NCBI GenBank assembly: GCA_003693705.1
Contig: RBZT01000990.1
Span: 1 to 57,632, forward strand
DNA from: Polymyxa betae
Taxonomy: Eukaryota; Endomyxa; Phytomyxea; Plasmodiophorida; Plasmodiophoridae
Direction of reading: 5' to 3'
DNA length: 57,632 nt
Shown: in pieces, positions 10,906 through 25,041 of the stretch
How the letters are laid out: each line of letters opens with the position of its first letter
Position numbering within the stretch: the first letter of the stretch is position 1
The notes under the pieces: generated by a model
The model's input: the letters and a program-made list of their open reading frames with translations, nothing else
The model's database searches: none
Told to the model about the DNA's origin: nothing
Program-made: the position numbers and the translations under genes

Positions 10906-12596
10906 TTAATCAATACCCATGGCTTTTAGGCTAAGATAATGTGTTTGTGATTCGGTGTTAGCTCGTCCGAATGTCCATTCAAAATACGGAATGGTTCTTA
11001 GAGACCAGCCTGATTTACGCAAAATGGACGATTTTAGCAAGCTTGAACCTCGAAGACGTGATGATAGACGACAATAATGTTGAGGTCCATTTACTTCAAA
11101 TACCTGGTTATTGCTTGGTCTAACTAAATCTAGCCAGTATCCAGTATTTGGACATTGTATTTCAGTTTGTATATCAGGCCAGATCTATATACTGAATGTT
11201 AGTTCATCATCAACATCTGATAGAATATTCATACTGATTTGGCAGCCAGCTTGACATTTTGCAAAAGATCAGAATTTGCATCAGTCGTAGGCAACGCAGA
11301 GAAAAATGCCCTTTTCGAGATCTCTTTTAGCTCAGCAAACGATTGGGCTTGCCTTAAATTATGTCCATGAAGATGTGCCCACAAGAAAGATTGATATATT
11401 TGAGATAGTTCAGTAGCAGGTAGTTCTGAAGGATTGTAAAACCAAGTCATTTAAATAAGCGAGAAGATAGATTACCTGATAAAAAGGACAACTGCTTCCA
11501 TAATAACGGCAAAGATTTGGGACGTCTGGCAACAGCTAATGACCAACACAAATTCGCTAACGATTGAGATGAAAAATGAGATAAGTCGCTACTATAATCC
11601 TACAGTTTAGATTGAGTTCAATTTGTATCAATCTACGCTACCTGTTCAAGCGATTTTCAATAATTGTGTACAGTTGTGATGGGCAGATAGCAGCGTGAGA
11701 TAAAGCTGAAACAATTTGTGTAAATCTTTGAGACTCCATATTTGGTATATGTTCTAACAGCCACTCGACCAGAACGGATTCTGTCCATTTCTAATATGCG
11801 ACATCATAAATCGGATAGAAAAAATCCAAAAATATAAAGTATACCTTTGGAAGCATGGCCACTCTGCTTAATGACCATATCAACTCAGTGCAACGTTCAA
11901 CAGCAAAAGATTGCTTAAGTTTGCATGCTTGGATCTTTTGTACACGCTCAATAACTGGACCAAATGCATTGTTGACCAAATTTGGATGTTTGATATGTAG
12001 TCCAGCACGAGCAAAAGCTCCAGATAATTTCGCAACTTGAGAAAGTGACAAATCAAGCTTATTAGCCCTGTGTACAATCTTCTCCCAGTCTTTACGTTGA
12101 AATGGTATTCTGGTCATAGAAATAGCACCACCAACTACAGCACCTGCTGAACAAGATTCGATATCATTAATGAATATACTAGCAAGCGTTTGACGAAAAT
12201 CTTCATTTTCTACAGAATTATCATGGAATGCATTTATGAATAGACGCGGCAACAAATTCGAAGACTGAAGAAATTTGGAAGCAGCTGTAGATGATATTGG
12301 AGCGCTGCAATTGATAATCCATCTATTAACTACAGATATAACGTCATTGGGAACTTCATCACGATATTGTGACAGTGCCTGACCTAAAAGATATTAATTT
12401 AAAATAATCTGTAAATGATACATCAAATTGAAATAATATACGAACATGTAGTAGCTATAGTTTCTTGTGTGAATGCTCTAGTGTCTAGAGTACGATCCTG
12501 ACATCTAATCAGGTTACATAAAGAAGATAATGATTTCTGACAATGTCGTAGCTGATTTAAATGCGACCATTGCAGAGATGTCAATTGAAGTGTCAT
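10906..12596 (-). CDS. RAP-domain protein, probably mitochondrial RNA-binding
   Basis: The C-terminal end carries a RAP domain: TGYWLDLVRPSNNQVFEVNG, then QHY, RGSSLLKSSILRKSGW and IPYFEW, the usual restriction-endonuclease-like fold found in FASTK/OPR-type organellar RNA factors. Upstream are helical repeats with the characteristic phrase FSSQSLANLCWSLAVAR and LSLSQVAKLSGAFARAG. The N-terminus from ATG 12596 (MTLQLTSLQWSHLNQLRHCQ) is rich in Ser, Leu, Gln and Arg without acids, consistent with a mitochondrial presequence. Stop at 10906-10908. Expected role: processing or stabilising organellar transcripts or rRNA. Several short introns; inner junctions approximate. Confidence 0.8.
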
Positions 12597-12767
12597 AATC
12601 TAATTACTTGAATATCAATAATATCAAGTATAGAAGGGAGAATGTTGCTGGACATTGAAGACGCAGTTTTAAATAAATTGATCATATTGGAAATACGTTT
12701 ACGAAGGAGATACTTCAAATGGAAAAGTAATGTGAGTCAATGACAACAATAATCAAAGGTAGAACAT

Positions 12768-13982
<1,215 letters not shown>

Positions 13983-14187
13983 AACTGCAATGTGATACTC
14001 TTTAATACGTAAGAGTTACTCTATTTATATTGAGAAATACGCACTTTTAGACATTGTTTTGTGTTAATTTCCAGCGATTGTCTCCTAACGAGATCTTTAT
14101 GGAAATGATATTATAATATTAGGAGTACAAATCCATATTACAGACATTATCCCAACATTATCTTTCGTTCAAGTTCAACTTGAGAGA
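13983..14187. promoter_or_regulatory. Putative bidirectional promoter (ATCase / unknown gene)
   Basis: 205 bp separate two divergent start codons. AT-rich; no specific motif identified. Confidence 0.4.
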
Positions 14188-15461
14188 ATGTCAATATCTC
14201 CTATATCAAGAGCTGATATGATAGCACAGACTATGTCATATAGATTACATTCAACTGGGGTTGCATTCAGATCAGGTCAATTAGCTCCATCGTATCGTGC
14301 TAAACCTTTACTTCCTGGATTATCTATACAAATTGAGGTATATTCAGTCCATCCATTTTCTTTTTTAAACTTGTAATAATAAGAGATGCTGCCAGATCCA
14401 TAAAGAACGCCTAAAACCTCGAACTGATCGTTATATTCGAATTCGTGATAAAAGCGAGAATGAATCAGCACGTTCTATAATATGTTCACATATGAAGTAT
14501 TTGAATACTTTATGTCATTCACCAACAGCTTATACACCTATGTCTATATTCGGTAATCATTAATCATCAATTACAAACCATTTCTATTATTCCATTTTCG
14601 AGACTATGCACCTATTTGTATTCACCTGAACTCAATCTCAGTTTATTATTATTCAATCTGATTTGTGCTCTTAGGCAGAATTAGTGGACCGAAATTCACA
14701 CAATCCGGTTATGCTTGTTATCACTTGAAATCTCCATTACTTTTTATTGATAAAATCGTGATCCATGACACATTGGAGCTTGTATCATGCCCTGAAAGAA
14801 TTACTGCCATGCTGGAAAGCCCTTTAGGGATTTCATGTACGATCGCTTGCCTATAGCAATGCACTTATTTCTAACGTGGTACTGGTCCACAGGTCCATTT
14901 TATCGTGTTCTACCATGGATTTGTGATCCGATTCAAGTTGAAGATGTTGATGCCCGGTCCCAAATTCAAACTTATATGACAGAGATATCACATAGCGATT
15001 TGTATATGAAATCAACATTTAAGATCGATGGTGCTGGAGAGGGTCTCATCTTCTTTCCCCAACTACCTTCAATATCAATCACGTATGCTTTTAAATACGG
15101 TATCACGAACTGTTTAATGAAACCTGTTTATGTTAGGCAATACAATGAGCTGAGTTTTATGGCTTGCGCCACTAGAAATGTGGATCATTTCTCGGCTTTA
15201 TCACAAAGAATTGGTTCGGAGCTGGCCCGAAAAATTCAGGATTTCGTTCAAGCTAACTTAACTATGGATATGTTGGAGAAAAGCATGGAGAATCTGACGT
15301 TAGATAAAGCAAATACTCGACAGGTGATGAACAACGCTATCGCCGTAATTCGAGACAAACAAAAGACATTGCAGCTATATGGATTTCCACAGGCTGAGAT
15401 GGAACATGCTGTTGGTAAAACTGCAGCTGAATGGTTTATTGATAAATGTAATAACATCTAA
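14188..15461 (+). CDS. Unrecognised protein, about 350-380 residues
   Basis: Not recognised. The ATG at 14188 opens MSISPISRADMIAQTMSYRL. Frame continuity supports an intron at about 14338-14384, one of about 120 nt near 14552-14672 (joining MSIFG to RISGPKF) and one of 56 nt near 14839-14894 (joining GISC to PFYRVLPWICD). A further 54-nt candidate near 15082-15135 is in frame, so its removal is optional. The C-terminus is helical (LARKIQDFVQANLTMDMLEK, then KQKTLQLYGFP) and ends at TAA 15459-15461. No signal peptide or membrane segment. The regular codon structure across exons argues for a real gene. Confidence 0.6.
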
Positions 15462-15538
15462 ATTGCACATGGAAGATGGGCATAAGAAACAGAAATGTAT
15501 AATTTGAAGGCTAAAGAATTAAGCAATGGAATTAATGA

Positions 15539-18500
15539 TTATATGGTATTAAGCAAGGTAAAATCTGAAGCAGGAACTGTGGCCGGAATCGGGCGATTAT
15601 CACCACCGGATAAATCCATCTTCTCAGGTTTTTTCATTAAGAAATCCTCAATGATGCGCTGCTGCTTTTCAAGCTGTGTGCGGATCTGAGACATCGCCTC
15701 GGCAGATTGCTAAACATCAACATTTCAGATCTGTTACAACGGAAGAAGGAAATCAACAGACCTGGCGGCGGCCTTTACGAGATCCACGAAGAAGGTCATC
15801 CACAACCAACCCTTTCGAGAATGCGTTATGGAACGTGAGTCGTGTTTGAATATAAGCCGGGAAATAAAGCAACGCTAACAGCATAACAGGAATCAATAAG
15901 CTGAGACCCAAGAAATAGTGATATATCTTGCAGAGTTGGACAACAACCGGCCATCGAGCTCCATTCACCTTAAGCAGATACAATTAGAGGATATCAAACA
16001 GAATAGAGATTGCTGCAAACCATTAAGCAAGAGACGCAGCTGGCCAGACAGAACAAGACACCAAGAATGGTTTGCAAGCTGGCTTCAAGACTGGAGATCT
16101 GAACATGAGCCCAGGCAATTGCTGCAATCGGCAGAATAATCAGGAAAAAGCAGAGCATTGCATTGATCGAACGTCCAACGCATTGACTACGTGAATGTCG
16201 ATGACAACGGAAAATGAAGGGCAACGCGATCGAGGTAATGACGGCCTAAATTACAGAAGTTTCAATACTGGGATAAATAAGACACGCTTATTGGAACATT
16301 CAATGAAAGCACAAACATTAAGAAGTTGGAAATACGATTGATAGCACATACTATGGTGCAACAGACGACAGAGAATACTGATGATTGAGCATTATTAAGC
16401 AGACCAAGTCCAATTAGAACATAACGCTGTTTGAAGATACACAAAGCCAGACGAGAGTTCCAATCAAGGTTTTTCTGGTAGGCATTCTCCTCTTCAAACC
16501 ATGCCTAAATATCATTAATCAAGATGGATTATGTTAATAAAACTAGAGGGAAAGTTACCCGCCATGATTGCCCGCTATTGCCCTCTTTACGATGCAACCA
16601 ACGAAGGAAATCGATACCGTCATCAACACTCTTGTCCCATTCAAACGCCATCGGATTAAACCAGAAAGGAGCAAAGCCTACAACATTGATTGAATTCAAG
16701 GTGATTTTTAAGACCAAGTGCAATAGGTACTCCAAGAAATGGCCAACATCCAGAGAGGCCACATAGATGACCAATACACATGAGGAGCACTAGTAAATTG
16801 ATGATATAGTGAAATACAGATATAGAGCTCCAGAGCCTAGATTATCCCAGTTATCAAATTAACGATTAAAGAAACAGCAATTAATCCTGAAACCTTGCTG
16901 AAATGTGACGCCGCATGAAACCGATAAATCTCTGCGAAAGCCTCATGTTTTGTAATAAACCCACGACCGGTTGGGCGATATTTGGCACCACCTGCTAGAA
17001 TGGTTCGCTCGAAATAATAAGCCTTTGTGGCTACAATACAAAAATGGTTAAATTAGCGATTGATTATAAGCAGACTATAAATGTCATTTACCCATAGCGA
17101 AACAGAAAAATAAAGGGCCTCCAGTTAGAAGCATCTGCATTGTCAATATGGCAGCCGTACGAAATCCACGACTAACACCAAGTGTAGCTAACAATATTGG
17201 TTCAAATATACTCCACAGTTAATCATAGATTGAAATACCGAGAATAGGAAGTGTTGTCAGGAATCCGATCATTCCAAACCAGTAGGCACCAGATGAGATG
17301 CCAGCAAACTGATCCATAAAGTTGAATCCGAATAATGACCAGAGTAACTTGGAGTAGATTAGAACGAACACAGCAAAGATCGTGAAAGAGTTATTGAAAT
17401 AAAAGCCCAGACCACCAGTATAGAACGACATCAGACGGAAGAAATCGAACTTCTCAGCTAAACGCGCCACATCTCTCGAGAATGATTGTTCAGCAGCACC
17501 TATATGAGGAAATTTTAGAACCCATTGAAAATGGAGATGGAATGTCAATCATCTTCAAGTAATAGCTAAGTATTCTAAAAGCAGAAAATTTGAAATGGAG
17601 AATACCTTGAGAGAGTTTAGCCTCGAATGTAGTCAGCTGTTGTAGACCAACATCACGTCCTTTGCCAATCTCCATATATTCTCGAAATACAACACTACCA
17701 CCACGTAATGTTGTATTATAGCCAGCAAATATATCTTCACTTAGATTGATACCACGGCTGGCTTTAGATATACCACCACGAGTAATATGAAATAATTTAT
17801 CGAATACATCTGGATGACCATAGTGCATTCTAGTAGGTAATTGATAAATAACTTAAAAAATGATCAAATAGTTGAACAAACCGAATTTTTAAAGGATTAG
17901 CAAGAACACGCTGACCCAGAGTTACAAACACGCCTTCTTGCAATGCCATATAATTGGCGATACTTGATAAACGACTTGTAAAGATGTGTTCAGCGAATCC
18001 AACAATGGTAACAGGACGGTCTAACGAGCCACAATCGAACTCCTATAAAGTGATATTAACTGATGGCATTGAAGTGTTGAAGTGCACAACCTGAAGAATA
18101 TTTCGCATTTTGAGGGCTTCCTCAAAGTAAGCATCTTGATTCATATCAACAGTTTGAAGCATTTCACCACGTGTAAATATAATGGCATGACTTTGATTCT
18201 CAGGTTTTCCTGCAGAATCCATTAAGATTCAATAAGATGATCTGATATAATGTGAACCTTCTCCAACGATGGGATTGCCAGGAAGTTTGATGCGATAGAC
18301 TTCTTGAACTTCAGGCTTGCCATCAATAAGTACAGATTTAATCAAAACTGAGAAATGTTCCTCGACTTCTACAGTTGCACCGGATTCGTCATGAACAGCA
18401 ACCTGGTAAATGTTCAACCATGAGAGACAATAATAATGATCAAATTGAAATAAATGAGCTAGTATATCCGAATAATACAAAAAAACGAAGTGAATTGAAT

Positions 18501-21500
18501 CGGATGAAAGCAACTAAAATATAATCAGTTGATTACCTGAACAGTATCGATATAGGCAACACGAAGGGTTGGATATTGTGAGAGCATATATTCAATATCT
18601 GTAGCACGAGGATCTCCAGTTCTTTTCTGAACCCCGTAACGTTGACACGTTACAATGTATGTCATCTTCTGTAACGCAAGATTGGCTAAATCGTCATTAC
18701 TATGGAAGTTAGATAGGACAAGGCGACACTGAGCAATGGATTCATTACTTGAGATGCGGCTCTTCAAGACGTGCTAGTAGCTGTAAAGCTTCATCATGTT
18801 GCATCATGCCTGAGACAGTACGGAACAGAGTCTGACCACGATTTGTGGCCCATAGCTGGGCCTGTATTGTCCATATTAGAATCCTACAATGATGTATAAA
18901 GGGATCTCACCAGATGGCCTTTATCGCTATCAAGTATATCGGTATCGAGAGGATCAGCACCAACTCGTTCACAAAAATTGGCCCATTCATCACTGAAGAT
19001 AGTTTTTAGGTAAAGAAGGGGTGATACACCATCTTCAGTCTCTTTCAATAGCTCTGATCTACTATAGATAACATCCTCGGAATAGAATGGAGTGAGAATG
19101 GATAATGAATACATGCTGCGAACACTTGGTGCTGCTGGCATATCCATAAAGAGAGAATTGACAAACATCCTATATCGATGTTCAGTCTTCAATTCACACA
19201 AATACGATTAAAATACTAACTGCATGCGACGTCTTGCTTCGTAAGATTTAGGTCGGGCATCAATAACGGCCAAAGTCAATAATGTATACAGAGAGTTGAT
19301 TTCAGACTTGCTCTGTGGATGTCGTAATAGACTATGAACACGTTCAACAGCATAGTCCTCGTTATGAAAGAATCCATCAGGTTTTGATACAATAGCTTTG
19401 ATTGAATCCACGACTTCTGGACGTTGTGAACAACTCTTGATCACATCCATCAAAGTACGCATCTGCCGAGTCGTTGTAAAAATACGAAACAACGAACGAA
19501 AAACGATAATAGAGCAAAGTTGATACGTTTGAAGGATTACGAGAACTGGACGTCAGAAGCATAAAAAGTGGCGTTAAATCTAATCTCAATATCACCTGAG
19601 TTCTGAGAACACGAACCTCACCATGAGGTAATGGAGCTGTTTGTCCCAATTTTGTCAACATTAAGAGCATACCAGAGCTCTGTTCGCGTTTGATGGTGTG
19701 TGGTGATGATCGTGACATCATACGAGCTGGTGTCGGTTGTGCTCCTGAAATATAATATCATTTAGAATATAAGCAGGCAGAAATGATTATGATAACGAAC
19801 CAGAATCAGTATTTTGAGGTTTCTGTTTTTGCTTCAAAGCGACAACCAAGAGACGGACCAGATCCAATAGACCGTCTTTAACAGCACCGAATTTACGAAC
19901 ATCGTACGTTTCTAAGATACTCTGACGACGGAAACAATTTAACAGATGATCCAACAAAGTTGATATCTCTTTTGAATGCCTGATCACTTATTAGTTCATG
20001 CCATCAAGCTCATAGATTAATTGGTGACAAAATGCAAACAAAACAATAGAATTTTGGCGGCAAGATGTGGTTGATGATATAGATTTGCATTGTAAGATAG
20101 AGATTGATTTGAAAGAGAAGAATTGAGACAAACCTGTCACCAAGAAGTGATCGTAGAATCCAATTAGATGCTGTCCATAATTGAGCAATAGAATCTTTCA
20201 TACGAGGATCCGATGTAATCAAATGTGTCAAATTAAGCTCATATGTTGGACGAGTTCCAATTCCATCAGCCCGGCGCTCGGCATCGATTTGTATGGCCAA
20301 CTGCAAAGCATCATCAAGAGCACCTGTTCATGATGATTACTAAGATAATTAGTTGAAAATTGATAGAGATTGCTGAACCTGCACAGAGAAAGAGAGGCAA
20401 TCTCAGCTGATCTTGCTGCATTCGGAACTGCAACATATCACGTTCTGCATTACTTAATAAATCACGATTTCGCATATCCTTCACGAAACCAGCCCAGGCC
20501 TCAGCGAACCGTCCCCTGTAATAATATTAATTATCAAGATTATGCAATAGACGATGACAGCCAACCAAGTTTCAGACGATAAATCGACATCAGTCTGTGA
20601 AACACCATCGGAATGCACAATATGTGGAATGTGTTCATTTTTAAGTAAAGGTTGAGATAGCTCAGACAGTTGAATTGCAGAAGGTCCTGGACGACGTCGT
20701 AAAGAACCTGGAGCAGCGTCAACCCGAATCTGAACTGGATGTGATGCACTGTTGATCAATTTCTTCTCAAATTCTGATGCAATATCCATAAATCGAGATT
20801 GAATCATGCTGAAATATCGAATCTGCAAAGAAGAGTTTTCAGTTCGGACGCAGTTAACTTACAGAACAGAAATAACAAATAATCGAAGACGAAGTTTTTT
20901 CAACAAGCAACTAACCTCTCCGAGTTTCTGGTAGACGCCAACAAAAGCGCCAACACCAGCCGACCATATAGAATACCAAACACTGAGATCAATCATGAAG
21001 ATAAACCAGAAGGGTAGCCATAATGTCATTAGTAGAAGGTATTGTGAATAAGGGAACAGAACATTCTGATGTGATGGCTCTGATAGTAACTGCACAGTTG
21101 GATATATCAATGGACGAATTTGAAAGAAGAACGAGCATGTGAGCTTGCAGGCGAATAAAGTGATCCAGAATACCTGATACCTGAAAACTCCCTCAATACG
21201 CTGTGTGAACTGTGCCAATTACATTTGTTTGTAAAAGGAAAATAAATGCCACAACCAACCGAAGGCGAAAGTAAAGTATGTAAATTGGATGATAACTATA
21301 ACCGTACCGGAAACATTCACGTTCATGTTCAGCCATGTGATTACCAACATATGATGAATGTGATGGCCACCAGATAGATGACCAACGTAAAATTGGCTCA
21401 TATGAGATCAGTGCTTGACCAAGAGCTGGAATAAATTGTGGTGCCAAACAGATAAGCCAGGGCACTAAATAAATCGATGCCATCCATTCAAACATCATCC

Positions 21501-24288
21501 AGCTAAAGAATAGTGTTAAACCCAGCAATCATACAAGCAGTGGAACAACTCGCCTGCGTTCAGCATTGGCTGGACCGAATTCACTCGTAAAAGACCACAC
21601 GTAATAAAGTGTCAGGCAGATGAATAGACCTCCTTTTAGAAGAAGACGAAAGAAGCAACCAAATGTCTGTGAGGTTGGCATTGATTCCATTCCGGTTAGA
21701 CTCCATAAATACAAAAGTTCACCAGCAAGGTTCATGAAAGACATCGTTAATAAAACACTGCCAAGAACTGAACATCGGAATCAGACATTGTTTTCGAACG
21801 AATGTAAAAGCAATGAACTCGCATTCTTCAAGAAGAAAGACAAATTGATGAGCAACGGCAACTGAAAGCTGATCGAAATTACAATATGGAACAACAGAAA
21901 TAGTAAAAAAATGATAAACTATCATCAATGAGCAGCGATAAGGACCTTTAGTGGTGTTAGGAGGCATGATAGAACTGTCGAGATATTCCATAAAGGCAAT
22001 ACAGGTGAGGATGTGAAAGGATATCGACATGAATGCGAAGACTCGGAAGAAACTCTTCACAGGATGGAACCAGCTGCGACGTTCAACATACGATTTCTTG
22101 GCTGCCAATAGACCATTTGTAATGCCGGGCATGGCACCAAAACGATGAGGTGTTTGAGTCTGTTTAGTAACTCAATTCAAAGCAAAGAAAGGGTAGTAAA
22201 GAATCAAAACAATAAACAACATGTTAGACATAGCAATGAATTTCATGAAAAACGGTGGTGACGAGATGAAAAGCAATTTGTTTAAAGCAAAAATCATGAA
22301 ACGAAAAGAAGTCTGATCGATACCTGAAGTGAGAAAGCCGAATGATGATATTTTAGGCAAGTCTTGTTCCAGAAGAATTCATTGATATCGTCATAATTTA
22401 GACGTGTATCATGATCTCCCTTGGGCTGAGATACAATCACATCGTATATAGGACGGACTACAGCTGCCAGCCAGGTTCCAGGTGGTGTCTTACTAGAAGG
22501 AGCTGGTTGACCACCTTGTGCTTCACTTGACTAAATTACAAATCAGTCATGGAGCCGTTTGTAATTGCAATAACCGCAAATCACAGATACAATGTTTTTT
22601 CAAGACCGAATGTGAAATGAACTTAGCCAGAGACTCTTCATTAGCGAATGAATAATCAGAGATAAGAAAATGCAAACAAAGACGATTAAGAAGTGACAAG
22701 ACAAAAAAGCATGAAAGACGTACTGCTTGATGGAACAGATAACAAATTAGTTCAGGACAATGTCTGAGATTGCTAGCCTCTCCCCATATACACATCCATA
22801 AAGCCAAATCCCAAACAGGAGCCATCGAACCACACGATTGGAACAGAAACGCCTCACGAATTTTCATTCGTTTACACCATTGACGGTAGTTCTCAAAAAT
22901 CTGCAATTTGGTTAGACATGCTGAATACACAAAACGATGCCTCATTCCGACCTTATCGTGTAGACGATCGACAAAATCTGGATGACCATGGCTCTGCATT
23001 GATTGAAGCAGAAAGATTAGGTGTTCCTTTTGATTATCACGATTGTCAAGCTGGAACCCGAACCAATTGGTAACCTCTGTAAAGGCCCGATTAACCTTGT
23101 CATAGACAGGCATCATCGCAGGAGGTAACTCTGCAAAATCCACATAGTTGAAATCAGCTCGATCAGTAGAATCATCAAGGTTTGCCATAGAAGTGCTGCG
23201 CTTAATGAACATTTTATCGGCCTAGAATCAAAATCAGATTAACTGAAGTCAGAAAACGAACGAGAATTCAGAATCATGAAACGCTTTGGTAAAAGCGAAG
23301 AGCAAAATCAAGTTCAAACAAGTCCAGAAATGTGCTTGAAATGATAATTTGCAAGATGATGAAACTCATATACTTCATAGGTAGCAGGCATTGTTCGGCT
23401 GACTGATTTCAAGACATCGGGACCGAGTATAAGAGTTTGAGTAATAAGTGACATGATGGACAGAATCGCCCATGCAATTATAGCAGGTAGGAAGGAGTGA
23501 TTGCCGAAATCATCAGAAGCGAATCCTTTGCTGACTATGGCTAAAAGATAGGATAAGAAATGCCCTTGAAACAGAGAGTCGGTTCCAATCACAATCCCCA
23601 GCGAGCCAACAATTGAGCTAGAGATTGTCATTGTCGTGGTTGGCTTTCCAACTGCCACAATCATCATGATCGTGACCAACAAGAAGGTTAACACAACAAT
23701 GAGATCGTTCTGCAACCAATGTACATGAATTCGTTGTAGAACCATCATAATCGTTAGACCTGTAGTGACATCTGTATCGGCAAGTGCAAAAAGCAAATCA
23801 ATGAAAACCCAATGAAACACTGAACAGCCGCCAAAGCCATCATGATAATGGTCTGAGGGCATACAAAACGAAAATGTCTTGACAGACAGCATGAGTGAGG
23901 TTTTACAAAAACGCTGATAAGTTGTACTAAATAGGTAATGCATCATACCCATTGTAGCACCAAGAGCGGCACCAGAAGCGACATGTCGAATAAGAACTGC
24001 AAGTAGACCAATGAGAGTCAGACCCAAAGCACAGATACAGAATAGAGCTCCTTTAGAACCCAGTCCAGCAGATCCAGAAGGAACAGTTGCATGTATGATA
24101 GCCATACCAGCAGCAATACCCAATGTCAGAGCATAGATACGACGAATCTTACGCCCGAAGAATGCAATAGCAATGCTAATGCAGATCAACGGCAGAGGCA
24201 GAACTCGTAGGAGTGATTCAGGCAGACCGCCATCAACTGAATCGGGCCCATCAGATGGCGGCTCCATGCTAGGATCCGTATCCGCCAT
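15539..24288 (-). CDS. Callose (1,3-beta-glucan) synthase, GT48, with N-terminal TM198-like membrane domain
   Basis: Transfers glucose from UDP-glucose into 1,3-beta-glucan at the plasma membrane. From ATG 24288 the first ~300 residues form a multi-pass domain (LLRVLPLPLICISIAIAFFG, ALGATMGMMHY) resembling TM7S3/TM198-like DUF4203 domains. Next comes the FKS1 domain-1 region (CIWGEASNLRHCPELICYLF, 22.8 kb; NYDDINEFFW, 22.4 kb), a block of membrane spans (22.3-20.9 kb) and the glucan synthase core: IKLPGNPIVGEG (18.3 kb), HPDVFDKLFHITRGGISKAS and NLSEDIFAGYNTTLRGG (17.8 kb), GKGRDVGLQQLTTFEAKLSQ. The C-terminus keeps FPAYIQTRLTFHNAFSKGL plus a short tail ending at 15539-15541. The YGHPD/RGGISKA style is plant/oomycete, not fungal FKS. 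About 20 introns; roughly 2,500 residues (estimate). Confidence 0.93.
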
Positions 24289-25041
24289 CGAATTTTAATT
24301 TGATAGCGCCCTTCGGGCAGGTACGACCCAGATTCGAAGAAGCGTCCGGGGCTTTGACTGTGTGCAGTACAACAGAAGGGCCGCGTTTCGCTTACGGTAA
24401 TGGTGAGCGAGGACTTGCAGGAAACGAGAGATCCGGCTGACGTGCACGACGATTCGCAAAGATATCTAACTACATGGTAGGTCCGGGCTGCGTCGTCACA
24501 ATTGCGTGATCAATCTGTTCTGAGGGATGATACAGAACGCACAGTTCTTCTACCTCTTCTGTCAACTGTCTGCCAGAATATTTCAATGGGGATACCCCCC
24601 ACATCACGCTATTATTTCGCTCGCACCGCAACGCTGATCTATAAATAGTTGCTCGTAACATTAACCTACTGAAATCACTGTAATCTGAGACCTAAAGATC
24701 TTGCATGTTTAATGGATTTCTTCATGCTTAATCGCTCCCTATGGTGCTTAGGAAACAGGGAAGCCTGTTGACCAAGATCACCGAACTAGATAAATCAAAT
24801 TTGATCCAATTCATCGCTCTTAGGATTTTGAGAATCGTGAATGACGTACGTAGTAAGTGTCAACATCCGAAACGACATTGAATTCTAACTGCTTGATAAC
24901 AGTGAAATATACGCACAAGCTATGGATTACATTGGGAAAAAGCAGCTGGTTATATATCATCGATCGCGGATATTTACTGATTGAATGCATTTTATTAATA
25001 CCATTCGGCATAGGTACATGAGTGGAACAAAATGCTGGGAG
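24289..25041. other. Intergenic upstream of callose synthase
   Basis: 750 bp with no supported gene. A 63-codon frame at 24470-24661 lacks features. The first 150 bp next to the start codon are GC-richer than the rest and probably hold the callose synthase promoter. Confidence 0.4.
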
